DNA of 64,000 bases, from the NCBI GenBank assembly GCA_003586115.2, contig QVOM02000025.1:89388161-89452160 (forward strand). Direction: 5' to 3'. A program made the translations under genes and the position numbers. Under the pieces are notes generated by a model, which saw only the letters and a program-made list of their open reading frames with translations, was not told the origin of the DNA and did no database searches. This document shows positions 33,702-43,920 of the stretch, piece by piece. Every line of letters starts with the position of its first letter. Position 1 is the first letter of the stretch. The stretch comes from Salvator merianae. Taxonomy: Eukaryota; Chordata; Lepidosauria; Squamata; Teiidae.

Positions 33702-33809
33702 GGCTGCATCTAGATTTGCTTACTTATTCCACTACATTTGGATATTCCAGAATAAAGCGTAGATATTCCGGAATATCCATGTTTTATATTGAAATGTCTG
33801 AATGCAACC
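33702..33809. mobile_element. 108-bp MITE with TAA target duplication
   Basis: Ends GGCTGCATCTAGA and TCTGAATGCAACC are inverted over about 10 of 13 bases. TAA flanks both sides (33699-33701, 33810-33812), the 3-bp target typical of PIF/Harbinger transposons. The centre has a GATATTCCGGAATATC palindrome. Confidence 0.75.
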
Positions 33810-33877
33810 TAAGAGGGGGAAGGGCACACTGGTGTGTGAACAATCCTACCTGCAAACCATCTCTAAGCCAACTCTAA

Positions 33878-34120
33878 GGCTACATTCACACAGAACAACA
33901 ACAACAACAACAACAAAGCAGTTTGAAAGCACCTTAAGGGTGGTAGCATATGTCCCTTGTGTTCTCATCCCATCCTTAAACCCCATTTTGTAGCCTAGAA
34001 CGCTCATGAGAAAGGGGAGGGGCAGACTGGCATGTGAACGATCTCATTTGAGAACTGCCTGTCAGTCATCTATAAGCCACCTCAGAGGGTTGGGATTTTT
34101 TACTACATGTGAACACAGCC
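33878..34120. mobile_element. 243-bp MITE with TWA target duplication
   Basis: Ends GGCTACATTCACAC and GTGAACACAGCC form an inverted pair. Flanks are TAA on the left and TAT on the right, matching the TWA target of Harbinger-like elements with one change. It contains a (CAA)n run at 33896-33915. Confidence 0.65.
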
Positions 34121-34123
34121 TAT

Positions 34124-34569
34124 GGCTGTTTCCACACTTACAGGGGAACTGCTCCAATTAGAGCAGTCTCCAGCTGGAGTGGTTCAGCTAGCCCAGAGGA
34201 AGACTGTCTGCGTTTGGATGGCCTGTTCCAGGATACGCCTTGTGCTGCCCCATGCTGCTCTGAAGCTCATATGAGCTTCACAGTCTGCCACGAGAGCTAT
34301 GATGGCCAGGAACGAATGTTCCTGGTCTTGGAGCCCTAAAGGGACCCATTTCGGCAGCGCAATTTGGTGCACCCACCAAAATGGGTCCCCTTGCTAAACC
34401 ATCCACCATTTTTGCTGCCTAGAGCAGACCACACTGCATGCAATGTGGACACACCATAGTAGCAAGGATTGGGGCCTCTCTAGTCCACACACAGAGGGTG
34501 GAATAGAGGGCCCCAGAAGTGAATTAGGTCCTTCATTGGACCGGGATACTGCTAAGTGCAGACAAGGCC
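34124..34569. mobile_element. Foldback element with GGCTGTTTCCACACTTAC end
   Basis: Begins three bases (TAT) after the preceding MITE. Left end GGCTGTTTCCACACTTACAGG; right end CTAAGTGCAGACAAGGCC; right flank TAC. Its interior includes CATTTTGGCAG-type arms also seen near 31730 and 61230. Confidence 0.5.
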
Positions 34570-35681
34570 TACGTTTATAAATGCCTGTCTCTATAAACAA
34601 CGGAACAGATTCTGCAAGGACCTAGGATGGAGTCTGGCATGGTCGCAGCCATCAGGCCACTGCAAAGTGAGATGACCTCATGATATGGAGGTGAGAAGGA
34701 GGGAGAAGTCAGGCCATGCTGCTTCTGCCTACTCCACCTGCCTCCTGCTCACTCCTGTCCTAAGTGCATCTTCTCAGCTTTGGTTCCTGGCTGCAGAAGC
34801 ATTCAAGGGAAGGGTGCAGACAGAAACCCATCTCCAGCACCTCTCTGGTTTTTTAACCTTCAAAAAAGCTGATAAACCAGTGTAGACTGGGGGGGGGGGT
34901 GTCTACCTGTGACCTTCCTTGGTGGATATGGCTGGCTTCTAGCTATTTGATCGCTCCATCACACAGAAAGCACTGGGAGAAAGATTTGCAGGAGAAAGAC
35001 ACCAATGAAGAAGAAGGGAAAGACAAGCCATTGTCGAGATACTTCTTGTCGCTGGGGAGCTGTCCCTTTCTCAACCCACCTTTACATCTAAGTCACCCCT
35101 ATGTGGCCATTTCAAAACAAAAAACTACCCCCCATACATGCTTTTTAGAATGCAGTTATTCAGGTTTTTCTCTGGGCCAAGCTAAATTGAAATGAATTGG
35201 AGGCACATAAGAATGTTGCTGATACATGAGGGAATTTTTCCTCTCTACCACTCCATTATTGTGTCTTGGGGACAGGAGAAAGGGCTAGTGCAGAGTTTCC
35301 ACATTTTCCTGCATTACCCAAGCAGAAACCCACTGCCTTTTCAATGTCGCCTTTCTCCTCCAGAGCAAGCGGGTTCTGGTGAGAAGCACCTTGCGTGGGG
35401 AAGGTGGAGGCAGTAGCTGGAGAAACAGCTACTCTGTGCTGCAGAATTGTCATCTGCAGTGGTTCCAGCCTTCCCCTCGTTTTCATTTGTCGCCAAGAAT
35501 CAGAACCTGAGAGTCCTCCAGTGAGAGGAGGGAGACGTTGGTGCTTTGGAAGATGGAAACCCTATCCTTCCTAAGGACACAAGAGCCTTGTTGGATGTAA
35601 CAAAAATCCATCTCATTCAGGCTCCTGTTCTCCAAGGACTTGATGAGAGGCCTCTGGGAAGCCCATAAGCAGCTCCTTTTA
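34570..35681. other. No recognisable gene
   Basis: A ten-base G run is at about 34890. Open frames in this span lack conserved features. Confidence 0.45.
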
Positions 35682-35741
35682 TATCTATCTATATCTATAT
35701 ATCTATATATCTATATATCTATATATCTATATATCTATATC

Positions 35742-35790
<49 letters not shown>
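35682..35790. repeat. Inverted TATC/GATA microsatellite
   Basis: TATC and TATATC units on the left switch at ATCGAT (about 35740) to GATA units on the right, so the two halves are reverse complements and could extrude a cruciform. Confidence 0.95.
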
Positions 35791-35791
<1 letters not shown>

Positions 35792-36080
35792 AGAAGAAGA
35801 GCTTGGTTTTTATACCCTGCTTTTCTCGGCCGAAGCTGACTCAAAGCGGCTTACAAGGTTATTTTTCGCCGGAAGGCTTACATCTGTCTATCTTCCGCAT
35901 CACACAATGTGATGCTCCCTATTTATCCACTTGCAATTACTTGCTTTCGAACAGCTAGGTTGGCTGGAGCTAGAGGCCAGTAGAGGGCGCTCATCCCCTC
36001 TACACGGCAGACAGGGGCCTTGAACTCCGATCCTCCTATTGAAAGATCAGTGCCTTAGCCACCTGCACCACCGTACCTCT
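35791..36080 (-). mobile_element. tRNA-derived SINE with GAA tail (family S1, copy b)
   Basis: Full-length minus-strand copy: head AGAGGTACGGTGGTGCAGG, B-box region, the GCATCACATTGTGTGATGC palindrome and a short GAA tail. GATA repeats lie on both sides (35741-35790 and 36082-36136), so it inserted into an existing GATA tract, with the target duplication hidden in the repeat. Confidence 0.9.
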
Positions 36081-36081
36081 T

Positions 36082-36135
<54 letters not shown>

Positions 36136-36136
36136 C
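36081..36136. repeat. (GATA)n microsatellite, right part
   Basis: Thirteen or so GATA units continuing the tract interrupted by the SINE. Confidence 0.95.
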
Positions 36137-36621
36137 ACCTACACTTACATATCCAACAATTTTACAGAAGAAAATGTCCTCAATTATATAGTTTAATTTA
36201 CTACTTCTGCCCCATCCTCCCACCCTCCCATCCTGCCAAAATCATACATTCCACTGGAAGATCCTATTCATCTGCTCTATCAGTTCTTCGCTCTCTGAGT
36301 TTATTTCCATATATTGTTTAATCTTCATCCATTTTTCTCTTACCGTTCAATTCCCCTCCATACTTCATAAATTATACTTTTGTTTATTAATTGAAAAGAC
36401 ATTTGGTCTATAACGTGATGGTTCCACATCTGCAAAGACCATGTTTGGGAGTCTCTCCAACCATAAACATTTAAGCAGGTCCTGGACACATCAGCATCCC
36501 TCTGACTCACTTCGCCACCCTATGGAAAGGGCCACTGCTCAGAGAGAGAACATCTGCCGCTTTGCAACCCTAGAATTCATGGTTCCCTTTGTCTGGTAAC
36601 CCAGTCGAAGCTGGAGAAGAT
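36137..36621. other. No recognisable gene
   Basis: Unassigned AT-rich sequence. Confidence 0.45.
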
Positions 36622-36990
36622 TTCTGAAGAGATGTGCTGAACTGGTTCATTTTTGAACTGGTCCAGACTGAGCCAGGTTGTTTGATCAGTTTGAACTAAG
36701 ACTCGAACCACCCCCTGTTTGAAGGGGGCAGTTTGACTCAAAGTGAACCAAGTGCTGGGGTCATCTGAACTGGTCAAACCATTCAGTTTGATTGGAATCC
36801 ATTCATATTTGTCAAAGTTTGCCCTTTGAAAGGGCTTTTTAAAACCATTTTGAATGTTTTGAACCTGTCTGAGGTTCAAATTAAACCAGGGTAGAGCCTG
36901 TTCAGCCCTGTTCAAGTTCAAACCAAACATGTGGGTCAGTTCAGTGTGAACCAAAGCATAATATTTAGGTTCATTTACATCTGTCACTTG
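36622..36990. repeat. GGTTCA/TGAACC-rich interspersed repeat
   Basis: Dense GAACTGGTTCA, TTTGAACC and similar words on both strands. The left edge AGAGATGTGCTGAAC resembles the TAGGGATGTGC terminus at 32253, hinting at a DNA transposon of the same group with a different interior. A 202-codon reverse-strand frame (36577-37185) crosses it, but its Phe/Asn/Gln-rich composition reflects the repeat and I do not call it a gene. Confidence 0.5.
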
Positions 36991-38246
36991 AACCCTGAAG
37001 AACCACTGCCAGTCTATGTAGACCCTACTGTTCCAGATGCACCAATGGTCTCTCTTAATATGAGGAAACTTTCCAAAGGCACCCACATCCCGCAGGCAGT
37101 GCCTAGCAGTCTGGCCAGTAGCCACTGATAGCCGTTGCCTCCATAAATTCCTTCTTTTGCAGTTCTCCCAGACTTTCCTTGGCACCCAGCTTTAGAAGTT
37201 TAAATAAGCTCAGCTCTCGGTCAAGCCAATGGCTCTCTTTGGAGATCATGGACAAAATTGCTAGCAGTCGCGATCCAGTATCTGAAAATTTGTCAGTAGC
37301 TCAGTATTCTGGCCAAGTTAGTGGCCTGAACAAGGAGCAGACAGGATTCATCATAGAATATGCCCGTTTGCATACATGGTGCTACGAACTGGAGCACAAA
37401 CATTTGACATTCCAACCTCGTGCAGTTCAGGCGTGATATACTTTTGCCATTCGCCAGTTCCGCGCTGTCAGAGATTTCCCCTACAAAATGGATTTGCTGC
37501 AGGTTGGGAGCAGGCACAGACCATCCATCATGGCAGGTCCTAAAGGGTGGAACATATGTCTCTGATTACTGACAGTGAGATAACTGTTGAGTAGGCAGGG
37601 CCTTCTGAGAGAGATCAAAGCTTATGGGTGGAAATACGAAAATGAAGCATTAATAGGATGCCTAATAGAGGCATCTTCTGAAAGGCATCTGCTGCCTTGC
37701 CTGCTCCCGTGGGCAGAATCTACTCCAGGAGCAATTATTTTGCAGAGCAGTAAACACCACTCTGCAAAAGGGAATGTGAGTCTGCTTTGCTCCTGCAGCT
37801 GTCATGTGCAAGGTCATTGGTCACTGGAGCAATCTACGCCTGCTGCCCAACACCATTACGTGAAGTGCAAAATATTCTCATTTCTGGCACTTCACAAAAT
37901 GTCCCTGGTTAGAAGCATCAATGCCAGGGAACTTTCATTCCCCGGCCTCAATGTTTGAATAGGTCAGGGTGATTCACAAGCTTCGATGTTTACACAGAAC
38001 AGAATGATTCCCCACCCTCGGTGGTTGAACAGGTCAGAATGCACAGGACAAACAGACAGCCCTCTTTCCCATTCCTGGGGTGAAACAATTGCTCTGACCC
38101 AGGAGTGGACTGTTTCCACACACATCCAGATCCATGCAAATCTCACCTATGTTTTCCTTCCTTAACACAAATTATTTTTAATGAGGTCCTAGGAATCTGC
38201 CTGGCAGGTAAAGCTGCCAAACTGCAGCTTTTTCTTCAATCTCCCA
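36991..38246. other. No gene seen; shared repeat fragment
   Basis: A stretch at about 37925-37950 (GAACTTTCATTCCCCGGCCTCAA) nearly recurs at 59702-59725, so part of 37590-37980 belongs to an unassigned repeat. Confidence 0.4.
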
Positions 38247-38842
38247 GTGTCACGCCCTGTCCTGCATCAGTGGCAGCAGATGCCTTGGAATCTTCAGATG
38301 AAAACAGGGCAGCAGCACACAGTGACTCTTTAGAGCCAGAAAACCCTAATCCGGGTGGCACAGACTCTCCAGGATCTGGGCCTTCCCATAGCCCACAGAT
38401 GCAGAGACCTCTCCCTAGCCAGCAGAGGCAGGAGAAGGTGAAAGTCTTAGGGCTTTGAGACTAAAGCAAAAGAGGAAAGAATGCTGCCCATGCCCTCCCC
38501 ACCTGTCAGACTCTGAGTCTGAGCCTGAAGGATAAAAGGCCAGGAAAAACCTGCATCAGGTGTTGCTGGCAACCCATCCTACAAGCAACCTCCATGCTTC
38601 TGGATACTTCATTCAGACTAACTCACCCTGGCTTTTGGCCCCAGCTCTTGTCCCATTGACCCTTCTCGTCTGCTCCTATGCATTTGGTAATAAAACTGTC
38701 TTGTGCACCTGGCTTCTTTCAGGTTCTAGGTAAAAATACGACTTGCATGCATCTTCTGAGCTGTGCACGGCTTTGGTAGCATGCTTTTGGTAGCAGCCTA
38801 GGCCTTTCTCACTCTAGCCCACAGCCCCTTTATCCCATTACA
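38247..38842 (+). mobile_element. Possible solo LTR
   Basis: Begins TGTCACGCCCTG and ends CCATTACA. A TATA-like GGATAAAAGGCC is at about 38529 and an AATAAA polyadenylation signal at about 38690, in the order U3-TATA-R-polyA-U5 expected of an LTR. No flanking duplication is visible, so the boundaries are weak. The 117-codon frame at 38105-38458 lies mostly in its U3-like part and is probably not a gene. Confidence 0.35.
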
Positions 38843-38940
38843 GTTGACATACAGGGCCCAGAAGGACTGTGGCTGATTTACAGCAGACAAGGTGGAAGCC
38901 AGACCCACCTGAAATTAGAGTTAGCATATAGAAAAGCGGA
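38843..38940. other. Unassigned spacer
   Basis: No feature recognised. Confidence 0.4.
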
Positions 38941-39062
38941 CAGCGTTTTGGTTCCTTTAATAGTTGCATCAAAGAAGGAATCCCAGCAGGACTACCTATC
39001 ATGCAGGCAACACCTGCTGGAATTCCCTTTTCTGTGCAACTATTAAAGGAGGAAGAATGCTG
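38941..39062. mobile_element. 122-bp foldback element
   Basis: Ends CAGCGTTTTGG and GAAGAATGCTG, with long arms sharing CCTTTAATAGTTGCA and its complement TGCAACTATTAAAGG. The centre also pairs (CCCAGCAGG with CCTGCTGG). The TATTAAAGG words recur at 43347 and 43435. No clear target duplication. Confidence 0.6.
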
Positions 39063-39420
39063 TTCTCTTTTTTTCATACAGTAACTCTACTAGAAATGCC
39101 TGGGTAGCAAAGGCTTAACTCTAGTTCTTCAGGTATATTTAACTGAGAGAAGATTCTGACCCTCTGCACTGCAGGAAACATAGTTTTTGTCTACCTTTAA
39201 ACAGAATAAATTAATTGTGGGAACAGTGCCACAGTAACGACACCAAGAGAGTACTTTCAATAGATTATATCAAGCCCCAGATATATCAGATTGGCGTTCA
39301 CAGGATCTTTCAAAGGCAGCTGCACAAACAAGCTGAAAGAGTTGAAGAGGAAAAGCATTTGCGTTAAGGTTTGTGGAAGACCTCATCCAAATTAACACTA
39401 GAAGTCACTGTAGCTTCCAG
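39063..39420. other. No recognisable gene
   Basis: Unassigned. Confidence 0.4.
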
Positions 39421-39867
39421 GGCCCTGTTCGCTCTTTCCACCTTAGAGTGGGATAATTATCCCACTCTTAAGATGGAACAGACCCCGCCGTGTGGCAGCC
39501 ATCCGCAGTGTGAGAGCTGAAACAGCTGAGAACAGGCTTTCAGCACTCACAATGCGAATCCTGGCTGGCCACTATGACGGCAGCCGCTGAAACATTTGGC
39601 CGCTGCCATGGCAACCAGGGACGTGGCACACAACTGCACATCCGCAGTTGCACTGCGCTGCATGACTGCAGCATTCGCACCCGGAAGTAGGTGCAAACGC
39701 TGCATACCGGGAGCAGTCTAGCTGCTCCCAGTATAACCGTGGACAACAATTTTGTTGTCCACAGCTAGTAGTGATCGGGAGTGTCTGCAGTCACTCCCAA
39801 TCACTCAAGCCTCTGAGAAATGCAGACACTCTGTGCTAGTGAGCATCGCTAAAGTGTCAACAGGCCC
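39421..39867. mobile_element. Family B foldback DNA transposon
   Basis: Left end GGCCCTGTTCGCTCTTTCCACC with the TTAGAGTGGGATAATTATCC hairpin arm; right end CTAGTGAGCATCGC then GTCAACAGGCC. Compared with 42513-42929 the order of the inner hairpins is reversed, so it lies in the opposite orientation. Confidence 0.65.
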
Positions 39868-40040
39868 CAGAAGTCAGCCCTGCGTTCTAATATTATAAAC
39901 TAGGGTCCTTTCCACACAGGACATTTTCCCATGATAGTAAGGGGTTTAGATGCCTGCATTCTGCACGCTAGTGCAGATTACAGGAGGCCCCACCCTCTTC
40001 TAGCACACCTCATCCATAGAGGACAAAGCACAGACTAGAC

Positions 40041-40232
40041 CAGCGTTTCCCAACTGGGGGCCATATGGCCTCCTGTGGGCCCCCAGGATATTCCAAGGGA
40101 GCGCACAGGGGGCTTCCTTCTCCTTCCCACTTCCACACTCCACTGCTGCATGCATCTGGTAGGGCAAGGGGGTCACAGGAAGAAAACAAGGTCGGAACAT
40201 GGCCATGATCAGAAAAAGGTTAAGAAACATTG
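40041..40232. mobile_element. hAT-like non-autonomous element
   Basis: Ends CAGCGTTTCCCAAC and TTAAGAAACATTG are inverted repeats of a type widespread in vertebrate hAT elements (CAGTGTTTCTCAAC-like). Flanks GACTAGAC and GATTAGAT match at 6 of 8, differing by two transitions, consistent with an aged 8-bp duplication. 192 bp, no coding. Confidence 0.7.
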
Positions 40233-41440
40233 GATTAGATTAGGGCACCCAAAATGGCATCTTAGTCCAGTTTACCACTAGACCTCAACATCTAGGTGCA
40301 CTAAATGCGCTAGGGGTAATATACTGGACCCTTTACAGTGTTGCAACAGGGTATGCTGCCAAAATGCCTCCCTGGAGCTCCAAAGGCCCCTGTACCAGCT
40401 CTGGAGTTGGCACAGGCCTGATGCAGGACAGGTTCTTCCAATGCAAATGGCCTTGCTTTGCATCCAGCTTGGGATGAGTTGCTAAGCCTAGGACAGGGAA
40501 GCCAGCCCTGTCCCAGGATAACAGCCATTAGTACAAATAAGGTCTAGTGTTTCATATTGGAGTCATTAGTAAAATGTCCTCAGGTATTTGTAAAAACCTG
40601 TTTGACACTGGGATTATATTAGCCTGGTGCTTTTCTGCAACTCAAATATTGGAAACGTACCACTATTTATATATTTATTATATTTGTACACCTGTTCAAA
40701 AACTAAGGTTAGGGTTAAGGTTAAAGTTCTCTGATATACTGTACAGAAGTCCTCTATGCAACATAGCAAATAAAAACGTGAACTAATAGACAGGTAACAT
40801 ATACATTAATAAACAGATTAAAATGATGACTAAAACTATAGAGTCCACACCATGTTTTCTTTAAGATGTTTATGGGTGTGATCAGACAGCAGTTTTTTCC
40901 AATTGCTTCATTTAGAAAATGCACCCCTACTGTAGTTGTTCAAAAAAACAGGCATTCAATCAGTAAAAATAATAATCTTACCTCAGATTTCCAGATGTTG
41001 CTGTTTGTTCTCTTCAAATCTGACAACACCTCCCTAACAACTGCTTACCACTCATTGGCCACAGTTGGACGGTTTTCTGGGGCCCTGACTGGTAACTGAC
41101 TGGCAGCATTGTTCCAGGGATTGGCCCAATTTCCCTCCTAAGCTCCCCGTCCAGTGTGACTTGAAGAACATGTCACCCTCAGTCTTAAGATTTTCCATCT
41201 GAAGACAACCCTTCCAAGACAGCAAAGCAAGGTAAGACACACACAGGGTGAAATGTTTGGTGTCCCTGCCTCAAATTTGCCCAGAAGATGCCCCTTTAAG
41301 CATGCCTGACCACGCCCTCAGTCTTATCTGGCATCTAGCAAATACATAATACCAGGTCAGCCTCTCTTGGAAGACTCATCCTAGCCTTGATTGCCTCCAC
41401 TGAGAAAAAAAATTTTTTCCCTTCTGCTTACGCCATTTAC
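40233..41440. other. No recognisable gene
   Basis: 40270-40540 has words of the foldback group (ACTAGACCTCAACATCTAGG). The rest is unassigned. Confidence 0.4.
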
Positions 41441-41645
41441 ACCCTCTACTGGCCTCTAGTTCCAGCCAACCTAGCTGTTCGAAAGCAAGTAATTGCAAGT
41501 AGATAAATAGGGAGCATCACATTGTGTGATGCGGAAGATAGATAGACGTAAGCCTTTGGGCGAAAATAACCTTGTAAGTCGCTTTGAGTCAGCTTCGGCC
41601 GAGAAAAGCGGGGTATAAAAACCAAGTTCTTCTTCTTCATCATCT
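41441..41645 (+). mobile_element. tRNA-derived SINE with GAA/TTC tail (family S1, copy c), 5' truncated
   Basis: Lacks the tRNA head. Starts at CCCTCTACTGGCCTCTAG and runs through the GCATCACATTGTGTGATGC palindrome to GGGGTATAAAAACCAAG and a TTCTTCTTCTTCATCATC tail. The only plus-strand copy of four. Confidence 0.9.
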
Positions 41646-42512
41646 GCAGGTGGAGGGCTCCAGCAGCAGGGCTTCAGTAGATCTTAGGTTATGAGTGCGT
41701 TTCTCCAGAATAAGGCACGTTTTCAGATAACCAGATTCAAAACCATCAGTCCCAACCACAGCTAGCCTTCCAGTTAGCTGTGACATTTCACAAAGGCAAA
41801 CTGCACTTCTGTGCAAAGAGGAGATATCATACAAAGTCATCAGCATGCTATAATATTCGCGCTGATAGCTGCCCCAGCAGACTCTTGCAAGTTGTCGAGA
41901 CGATTTGCATCTTTATTGTTCTACAGTAGCAGCGTTGCTCTATTTTGACTAAATAGGCCAAGAAAGATGTTGTGTAGTTTTCCTTGAGTGAGAAGAGATT
42001 ATGTCCAATTACATGTTCGGTGCCTGCTTCGCCACATAGGCATCTGGCATCATGCCTTTCTCCCAAATTATAGAGCCACCCTGCAAGTTATTCAAAAGAG
42101 ACATTAAAACGCAAATGAATATCATTTCCGTGAAATGGAGGAGAACGTTACAAGTCAAGTCAGATGATTATTATTATTTTGTCTAGACAGGTTGAGAAGG
42201 GAAAAGCTTAGAGGAATTCTTTCTTGGGCTAGGATCAACCCGGCATTTTCACTATGAGCTTTGCCCAGAATTCATCCTTTCCCAAGGCTTCACTGCTTGC
42301 GTATCAATGCCAGCCTAGACAAATAAATGATCAATGGAAGACCATGTCCGCCAAGGGGAATGTATGTGCCTTGAACCTATGTTAAGCAGAGAGAAATTGC
42401 TATGTAGGTCAATGATCTGGAGTAGAGAAGAACCTGGTCGGAAGTGGCTATTCATTATGGAAACTGAGGCCTAGCTCACACTTACTGGACTGGAATTGTC
42501 TGTGCAGACAAG
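41646..42512. other. No gene seen
   Basis: The last part (about 42470-42512) may be the left portion of a family E element interrupted by the next feature. The remainder is unassigned. Confidence 0.4.
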
Positions 42513-42929
42513 GGTCTATTCGTACTTTCCACTAGTGAGCGTGCAGATGCTCACTAGTGAAGTGTGTCCACAGACACTCCCAATTGCTACTAGCTGTGGA
42601 CAACAAAACTGTTGTCCACAGCAGTGCCAGGAGCAGCTGGACGGCTCCCGATATGCAGCAGTCGCACACACATCTGGATGCAAATGCTGCAAGCCATGGG
42701 GTGGCCACAGTTGCACACTTGAGTGCCACATCCTGGTTGCCATGGCAATAGCCAATCGGTTCCACAACCACAGTCATGGCAGGCAGCCAACATTCGCTCT
42801 GTGAGTGCTAGAAGCCCATTTCTGGTCTGTTCCAGCCCTTGTAGTGCAGATGACCACCACACCGCAGGGACTGTTCCACCTTGGAATGGTTGGATTTGAC
42901 CATTCCAAGAAGGAAAGCACAAAAAGGCC
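42513..42929. mobile_element. Family B foldback DNA transposon inserted in family E
   Basis: Left end GGTCTATTCGTACTTTCC and hairpin CACTAGTGAGC; right end TTCCAAGAAGGAAAGCACAAAAAGGCC. Flanks CAGACAAG and CAGAGAAT match at 6 of 8. The right flank continues directly as family E sequence (CAGAGAATGCATCAGC), so this copy supports an 8-bp, hAT-like duplication for family B. Confidence 0.7.
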
Positions 42930-43100
42930 CAGAGAATGCATCAGCAAAATGATACTGTATGCATTCAGTATTATCTAATTCAGAAAATCTGCCTTTGGGT
43001 TAGATAATGAGGAAAAAAAATAACCAGTCATTCTGCTGATGTGTTCTCTTGCTCAGAAGATGAACTCAAGGTGGATGAAAACTTAGGAGCAGAGGGGACT
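42930..43100. mobile_element. Family E MITE, right portion
   Basis: Matches the interior of the complete copy at 57111-57334: AATCTGCCTTTGGGTTAGATAATG, then CTGATGTGTTCTCTTGC and GATGAAAACTTAGGA. Its own right terminal repeat is decayed. Confidence 0.65.
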
Positions 43101-43535
43101 TTCTAGTCTTATAGTGGGCTATGCTGTGTGTCTGTGTGTGTTGATCTAGTATATAGCAATTTTTAATATTCCCAGCAAGCTTTGCCCCTGGAAAAGGGGC
43201 AACACTGGGAGAGGGCTACTATTATGGTAGCCAAATGAGAAACTGGGCAAGGTTTCTGCACCCTTAACTGTTGTGTAGAATTCAGAATTTCAGAAGATGA
43301 AGGTTGTCATGCAGATATCATGTAATGGAATTCCCTCCTTCGTGAAACTATTAAAGGCGCAGGAACTATGTAATTCCCTCTCTCCTGCAACAATGAAATG
43401 TGCAGATGCCCTGAACTTCTTCCTCTTGTGCAATTATTAAAAGGCAGGAGTTTTGTGATTCCTTTTGCCGTGCAGCCTGTTCCACAGCCCAGGTGCCACC
43501 ACTGAGAAAGATCTTCCCTCATGGCCAATTACTTG
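43101..43535. other. No gene; words of the 38941 foldback
   Basis: CTATTAAAGGCGCAGGAA (43347) and GCAATTATTAAAAGGCAGG (43433) suggest a decayed relative of the 38941 element. No exon. Confidence 0.45.
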
Positions 43536-43920
43536 ACTTTTACTTACTTACTTATTTATATCCTGCTCTTCACCAAAAGAAGAAGAAGAACTTGGTTTTT
43601 ATACCCTGCTTTTCTCAGCCAAAGCTGATTCAAAGCGGCTTACAAGGTTGTTTTTCGCCCGAAGGCTTTACATCTGTCTATCTTCCGCATCACACAAAGT
43701 GATGCTCCCTATTTATCTACTTGCAACTACTTGCTTTCGAAGAGCTAGGTTGACTGGAGCTAGAGGCCAGTAGAGGGCGCTCATCCCCTCTACACGGCAG
43801 ACAAGGGCCTCGAACTCTGATCCTCCTATTGAAAGATCAGTGCCTTAGCCACCTGCACCACCGTGCCTCCTAGGTCCCAGGGCAGGTCACAACAATAAAA
43901 AGATAAAATATGTGAAGTAT
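43536..43920 (-). mobile_element. LINE-type 3' tail split by a SINE
   Basis: Left part CTTATTTATATCCTGCTCTTCACC (43548-43575) and right part AGGTCCCAGGGCAGGTCACAAC (43872-43893) join into the reversed 3' tail seen also at 54040 (ACCAAAGGTCTCAGGG). The SINE at 43578 lies between them. Confidence 0.7.
43578..43870 (-). mobile_element. tRNA-derived SINE with GAA tail (family S1, copy d)
   Basis: Full length on the minus strand: head GGAGGCACGGTGGTGCAGG, whose TGGTGCAGGTGG fits the pol III A-box consensus, and B box GTTCGAGGC. The tail is four GAA units. About 290 bp, the same length as copy b. Confidence 0.95.

Noticed and set aside
38105..38458. 117-codon Ser/Pro-rich frame as an exon
   Set aside because: Lies mostly in a possible LTR U3 region with no conserved domain; insufficient evidence for a gene.
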